Source of the DNA: Chitinophagaceae bacterium
Lineage (GTDB): Bacteria; Bacteroidota; Bacteroidia; Chitinophagales; Chitinophagaceae
Assembly (NCBI GenBank): GCA_947489175.1
Contig: CANLED010000060.1
Coordinates: 1 to 9,221 of the forward strand
Length of the DNA stretch: 9,221 bases
Reading direction: 5' to 3'
Shown piece by piece: positions 5,802-9,221 of the stretch (positions are counted from its first letter, which is position 1; the number at the start of each line of letters is the position of its first letter). A program made the position numbers and the translations under genes. The notes under the pieces were generated by a model. It saw nothing but the letters and a program-made list of their open reading frames with translations, did not search any database and was not told where the DNA came from.

Positions 5802-6689
5802 ATGCTACAAAAAAGTATCATACAGAAGTTAGATGAAGAACTTTTTAAAAATCAACTCATTGATGTTGACATGCTGCGCTTAGACCAATTACATCCTGTT
5901 GTTTCTGGCAACAAAATATTTAAACTGAAGCATTATCTTAACAGAGCAAAAGAAGAAAAAAAAACAAACATTGTTACTTTAGGAGGCTATCATTCAAACC
6001 ATTTGGTAGCAACATCTTGCGCCTGCAATCAAGCCGGCCTAACTTCAGTTGGAATTGTACGAGGAGAAAAGCCCAAATCATTTTCCGATACTTTGTTAAA
6101 CTGCGTTGAATATGGCATGGACATCAAATTTTATCCAAGAACACAGTTCGATGCGCTAAAGAAAAAGGATCTTGAAAATGAATTTTCTGCTAGCGTCATT
6201 ATTCCTCAAGGAGGATATGGAAATTTGGGGGCAAAAGGAGCAAGTGAGATACTAACAAACCACAACACAACACCATATCACTACATATTGGCATCCTGTG
6301 GAACAGGAACAATGGCTGCCGGGCTTATTAACTCATCATCCCCAAAACAACATCTTCATTTTTTTTCTGCACTAAAAAACAATTTTTCTATCCATAACGA
6401 AATCAAAAACTTATTGATTCAGCCAGCAGAAAAAACGAATTATGAGCTACACTTCGACTATCATTTCGGGGGATATGCAAAAAAGAATACCCAATTATTT
6501 GAAGTCATGAATTCCTTTTATGAAAAACATAAAATTCCAACAGATTTCGTGTACACAGGGAAAATGGTTGCTGCATTTTATGACTTGTTAAAAACAAATT
6601 TCTTCCCAGAGAAATCACGCATATTATTAATTCACAGTGGCGGACTCCAAGGAAATAGATCGCTCAAAAACAATGAACTGATGTTTTAA
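5802..6689 (+). CDS. PLP-dependent ACC deaminase/D-cysteine desulfhydrase family protein
   Basis: A cytoplasmic fold-type II PLP enzyme of 295 residues from this start. PVVSGNKIFKLKHYL (32-46) holds the lysine (Lys38) that forms the Schiff base with PLP. GGYHSNHLVATSCAC is the family's serine/asparagine-containing substrate loop. ASCGTGTMAAGL is the glycine-rich phosphate-binding loop, and HSGGLQGNRSL is the characteristic C-terminal motif. The stretch before the lysine reads LRLDQLHP where many relatives have KRDDLIHP, a small divergence. Bacteroidota homologues of about 300 residues are usually annotated as ACC deaminase or D-cysteine desulfhydrase; the true substrate cannot be decided here. 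An in-frame ATG at 5769 would add 11 residues, but it lies inside the divergent promoter, and the homologous enzymes usually start close to the 5802 ATG. The next gene begins 27 bases after the stop. Confidence 0.87.
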   Translation: MLQKSIIQKLDEELFKNQLIDVDMLRLDQLHPVVSGNKIFKLKHYLNRAKEEKKTNIVTLGGYHSNHLVATSCACNQAGLTSVGIVRGEKPKSFSDTLLNCVEYGMDIKFYPRTQFDALKKKDLENEFSASVIIPQGGYGNLGAKGASEILTNHNTTPYHYILASCGTGTMAAGLINSSSPKQHLHFFSALKNNFSIHNEIKNLLIQPAEKTNYELHFDYHFGGYAKKNTQLFEVMNSFYEKHKIPTDFVYTGKMVAAFYDLLKTNFFPEKSRILLIHSGGLQGNRSLKNNELMF

Positions 6690-6702
6690 CAGAATCCAGT
6701 TC

Positions 6703-6710
6703 TATCTTTG
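6703..6710 (+). promoter_or_regulatory. Candidate -7 box of the secreted protein gene
   Basis: TATCTTTG matches TAnnTTTG fully and ends 6 bases before the ATG at 6717-6719, in the 27-base gap after the PLP-enzyme gene. No clear TTG is seen at about 20 bases upstream. It implies a nearly leaderless mRNA. Confidence 0.45.
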
Positions 6711-6716
6711 CTATAG

Positions 6717-7505
6717 ATGAAGAAAACAATTTTTTATTCAATAGTCATTCCCCTTGTTTTTTTATTGTCATTGCAAAAAATGCATGGACAAGACACACTT
6801 CCATCATTTAGTGTAATTGAACGAAGTGGGAAAATAATTATAGGATGGATTAATCCCAATCCGGAACTTAAGCAAATCATCATCCAACGTTCTCTTGATT
6901 CAACAAAAGGATTTCGATCTATCATTTCAATGCCAGATCCAAAATCATACACAAATGGATATTTGGACAAATCCTCTGATTCAGTAACATATTACTACAG
7001 GCTATTTTGTACAAAACCTGGTGGCAGATATTTTTTTACAGACATCAAAAAAGCGATCAAAGAAAAAATAAAACCCATAACACCTCTTGAAAAAGAATTA
7101 CTAGGATCAATCTCTTCAGAAGAGTTTGTATTTAATTCAAAAACTGGGCAAAAACTGCAAATCACAAAACCAACTTCAACTATAATCGATCCAGGTAAAA
7201 TGGATAAAACCATAAAAAAAGACAGCGTTATAAATGAAAATATTTTCCAGCCGTCTGGACTAATTTTCACCAACAACGAAGGAAACCTTATAATCGTGTT
7301 ACCTGATCCTGAAAAAAAGAATTTTTCTCTCTTCGTCTATCAAGAGGATGGAGAAATTGTTTTTAGAATGAAGAATATCAAAGAATCAAAATTATTGATA
7401 GACAAATCTAACTTTATCAGCAGCGGATGGTTTAAATACGAATTGTTTGAAGGTCATAAATCCAGGGAAAAAAACAAGTTTTTTATCCCTCCACAGAATA
7501 AATAA
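6717..7505 (+). CDS. Secreted protein of unknown function with fibronectin-III-like segment
   Basis: A 262-residue protein that I cannot assign to a named family. It has an N-terminal signal peptide: MKKT, a hydrophobic stretch to about residue 19, then a probable cleavage after HGQ (about residue 25). Residues about 30-105 (FSVIERSGKIIIGW, then IIIQRSLDSTKGF and SVTYYYRLF) show the strand pattern and QRS..GF spacing of fibronectin-III-like modules seen in secreted Bacteroidota proteins. A Lys-rich middle follows. The last about 60 residues (FSLFVYQEDGEIVFRM, then LLIDKSNFISSGWFKYELFE) resemble the beta-sandwich of type IX secretion C-terminal domains, but this is only pattern similarity. It is probably exported to the periplasm or the surface. 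Its 3' end overlaps that of the convergent lipB gene by 23 bases, with no terminator between them. Confidence 0.75.
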   Translation: MKKTIFYSIVIPLVFLLSLQKMHGQDTLPSFSVIERSGKIIIGWINPNPELKQIIIQRSLDSTKGFRSIISMPDPKSYTNGYLDKSSDSVTYYYRLFCTKPGGRYFFTDIKKAIKEKIKPITPLEKELLGSISSEEFVFNSKTGQKLQITKPTSTIIDPGKMDKTIKKDSVINENIFQPSGLIFTNNEGNLIIVLPDPEKKNFSLFVYQEDGEIVFRMKNIKESKLLIDKSNFISSGWFKYELFEGHKSREKNKFFIPPQNK

Positions 7506-8196
7506 TTTGACAATCAAATACCCGCTCAAAATTATTCCTAATTTCTTGCTCAACCTCTTCAATGTCAATTTGCTTCCCCAATTCCTTTTCTAAGGAAGTT
7601 ACCTGCTTATCAACAATCCCGCAGGGTACAATTGATGTAAAATAACCCAAATCAGTATTTACATTCAATGCAAATCCGTGCATTGTAACCCACCGGCTAC
7701 AGCGAACGCCCATGGCACATATTTTTCTTGCTTTCATTTTTATTTCCGGATCTATCCAAACACCAGTTTCACCGGGGCTTCTATCTCCTTTTATACCATA
7801 ATGGGCTAAAGTCAAAATGATCACTTCCTCTAGAGCCCTCAAGTACTTTCCAATATCCGTATAAAATTTCTCAAGATCTATAATCGGGTATCCTACTATT
7901 TGTCCAGGCCCATGAAAAGTTATATCTCCGCCCCTATTTGTCTGATAATAACCTATATTTCTTTTGGCAAGCTCTTCTTTGCTGATAAGCACATGCGCTT
8001 CCTTGCCACTTTTACCCAAGGTGTAAACGGGAGGATGCTCACAAAAAAGCAAGTGATGTTGTGTATCAGCCACCTCTCCTTTCTTTGCAGCCTCAATTTT
8101 AAGGGCAGTTGTCTCATTCAACAAAGCCTCCTGAAACCGCCATGCCTCCCCATATTCCATCACCGAAAGATTCCTAAATAAAACCTGCTGCTTCAT
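7483..8196 (-). CDS. lipB: Lipoyl(octanoyl) transferase
   Basis: Transfers the octanoyl group from octanoyl-ACP to lipoyl domains of 2-oxoacid dehydrogenases and the glycine cleavage H protein, the first step of endogenous lipoate formation before LipA. The 237-residue frame holds the family's blocks: HPPVYTLGKSG (54-64), RGGDITFHGPGQIVGYPI (88-105), ARKICAMGVRCSRWVTMHGFAL (156-177) with the catalytic Lys158, and SIVPCGI (188-194) with the catalytic Cys192. The frame is open back to 8268, but the ATG at 8194-8196 (MKQQVLFRNL) is preferred. It matches the usual family N-terminus, has AAAAGAG just upstream, and avoids overlapping the divergent pseudouridine synthase gene. No clear -7 box was found. 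The 3' end overlaps the convergent secreted-protein gene by 23 bases. Confidence 0.93.
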   Translation of the reverse strand: MKQQVLFRNLSVMEYGEAWRFQEALLNETTALKIEAAKKGEVADTQHHLLFCEHPPVYTLGKSGKEAHVLISKEELAKRNIGYYQTNRGGDITFHGPGQIVGYPIIDLEKFYTDIGKYLRALEEVIILTLAHYGIKGDRSPGETGVWIDPEIKMKARKICAMGVRCSRWVTMHGFALNVNTDLGYFTSIVPCGIVDKQVTSLEKELGKQIDIEEVEQEIRNNFERVFDCQIIYSVEG

Positions 8197-8225
8197 CTCT
8201 TTTAGTATTGACTGAATAAACACGA

Positions 8226-8233
8226 TATCTTTG
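8226..8233 (+). promoter_or_regulatory. Candidate -7 box of the pseudouridine synthase gene
   Basis: TATCTTTG fits TAnnTTTG and lies 14 bases before the ATG at 8248. A TTG at 8208-8210 is 15 bases upstream, slightly closer than the usual spacing. It lies in the 51-base gap to lipB. Confidence 0.5.
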
Positions 8234-8247
8234 TAAAAATACGCATT

Positions 8248-9221
8248 ATGTCGCTTGCAGATCAGCATGAAATTGTAGAAGAAGAAATAACCACAGATGG
8301 TTCGGAAGAATTGTATGAACGCCTTACGCTTGTAGTAGATAAAGGACAGGAACCTTTGAGGATTGATAAATTCCTTTTATCAAAGGTGGTCAACACTTCG
8401 CGCAACAAAATCCAATTGGCTATAGATACCTCAATGGTTTTGGTGAATGACAAGCCCACAAAAGCCAATTACAAAGTAAAAGCCTTCGATAAAATTATCT
8501 TTTACTCAGACACCACCCCTGAAACGTACAACATTGTTCCAGAAAAGCTTGATCTGAACATAGTTTTTGAAGACGACCATGTGCTTGTAGTAAATAAACC
8601 AGCTGGAATGGTTGTGCACCCGGGTTCGGGTAACTGGAATGGCACACTCATAAACGGAGTGGCATGGCATTTGCAACAACAGCAGCCTGATATATCAGAA
8701 AGTAAATTGCCCAGATTTGGCATGGTTCACCGAATTGACAAAAACACAACAGGGCTACTCGTGTTGGCAAAGTCTGAGATCGCCTCCGTAAAACTTGCAA
8801 AACAATTTTTTGACCATACCGTTGAACGCAAATACATCGCACTTGTTTGGGGTGGATTCGACGAAAATACCGGAACCATCAGGGGAAATGTGGCAAGGCA
8901 TCTAAGATTGAGAAAACTGATGGATGTTTTCCCAGATGGCGACCATGGCAAAGAAGCCATTACACATTACAAGGTGTTGGAAGACATGAAATATGTTAGC
9001 TTGATTGAATGTGAGCTAGAAACAGGAAGAACGCATCAAATTAGGGTGCACATGCAACATGTAGGACATTCACTTTTTAACGATGATGTGTACGGTGGCG
9101 ATCGAATTTTAAAAGGGACTGTTTTTACAAAATACAAACAGTTTGTAGACAATTGCTTTAATATCTGCCAACGACAAGCACTTCATGCACAAACACTTGG
9201 ATTTATTCACCCTTTCACTGG
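8248..9221 (+). CDS. rluD: RluA/RluD-family 23S rRNA pseudouridine synthase, 3' end cut by window border
   Basis: Isomerises uridines to pseudouridine in RNA, probably in 23S rRNA. The frame starts at ATG 8248-8250 and stays open to the right edge: 324 complete codons. An acidic N-terminus is followed by an S4 RNA-binding domain (about 37-90, LRIDKFLLSKVVNTSRNKIQ). The catalytic domain begins at about 105 (IVFEDDHVLVVNKPAGMVVHPG). MVHRIDKNTTGLLVLAK (159-175) contains the catalytic Asp164 of the HRxDxxTxGLL motif, and LETGRTHQIRVHMQHVGH is the conserved motif near the active site. The S4 plus catalytic layout is that of RluC/RluD; the exact target uridines cannot be told, so the symbol reflects family likeness. 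Only a short C-terminal part is probably missing. It is divergent from lipB, with its own -7 box. Confidence 0.9.
   Translation, partial: MSLADQHEIVEEEITTDGSEELYERLTLVVDKGQEPLRIDKFLLSKVVNTSRNKIQLAIDTSMVLVNDKPTKANYKVKAFDKIIFYSDTTPETYNIVPEKLDLNIVFEDDHVLVVNKPAGMVVHPGSGNWNGTLINGVAWHLQQQQPDISESKLPRFGMVHRIDKNTTGLLVLAKSEIASVKLAKQFFDHTVERKYIALVWGGFDENTGTIRGNVARHLRLRKLMDVFPDGDHGKEAITHYKVLEDMKYVSLIECELETGRTHQIRVHMQHVGHSLFNDDVYGGDRILKGTVFTKYKQFVDNCFNICQRQALHAQTLGFIHPFT

Noticed and set aside
8197..8268. Longer lipB start at 8268
   Set aside because: It would overlap the divergent pseudouridine synthase start, and the extra 24 residues do not resemble the family N-terminus.
8262..8960. Minus-strand reading frames opposite the pseudouridine synthase
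   Set aside because: The plus strand has the S4 domain and the HRIDKNTTGLL motif; the antisense frames have no support.

Overview
The window reads as chromosomal DNA from a member of the Bacteroidota, possibly the Chitinophagales, although genus and species cannot be named from the sequence alone. Four things point there: AT-rich sequence with little Shine-Dalgarno usage; repeated -7 boxes of the Bacteroidota type (TAnnTTTG) just upstream of start codons; an ECF sigma factor and lipoprotein of Bacteroidota style; and core genes (pheA, a DEAD-box helicase, lipB, a RluA-family pseudouridine synthase) whose wording fits that phylum. There is no tRNA, rRNA, CRISPR array or insertion sequence, and no stretch over 300 bases lacks a gene.

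Left part (1-2886, all minus strand). At the left edge is the first 216 codons of prephenate dehydratase (pheA), whose ACT domain is cut by the window border. Upstream of it lies a short leader that is the most interesting element here. A Bacteroidota-type promoter is followed within a few bases by a 23-codon leader peptide carrying seven consecutive Phe/Tyr codons. After that come alternative pairing segments and a strong rho-independent terminator that ends 13 bases before the pheA start codon. This is the full layout of a translation-dependent phe attenuator. Upstream of that is a DEAD-box RNA helicase with a DbpA-type RNA-binding domain, then a 60-residue lipoprotein with its own terminator.

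Middle (3028-4695, plus strand). An ECF-type sigma factor is followed, with no gap at all, by a single-pass membrane protein. Its N-terminal part looks like the cytoplasmic domain of an anti-sigma factor, and its outer part is a trypsin-like protease with an intact His-Asp-Ser triad. This looks like a sigma/anti-sigma pair in which the regulator carries its own protease. A 9-bp inverted repeat lies in front of the operon, and a bidirectional terminator follows it.

Right part (4833-9221). A sugar-phosphate nucleotidyltransferase (minus) is divergent from a PLP enzyme of the ACC deaminase/D-cysteine desulfhydrase family (plus). A secreted protein of unknown function follows on the plus strand. 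Its 3' end overlaps by 23 bp the 3' end of lipB (minus), which is divergent from a RluD-like pseudouridine synthase (plus) that runs off the right edge. Several genes have a -7 box only 5-18 bases before the start codon, so very short 5' UTRs seem to be the rule in this region.
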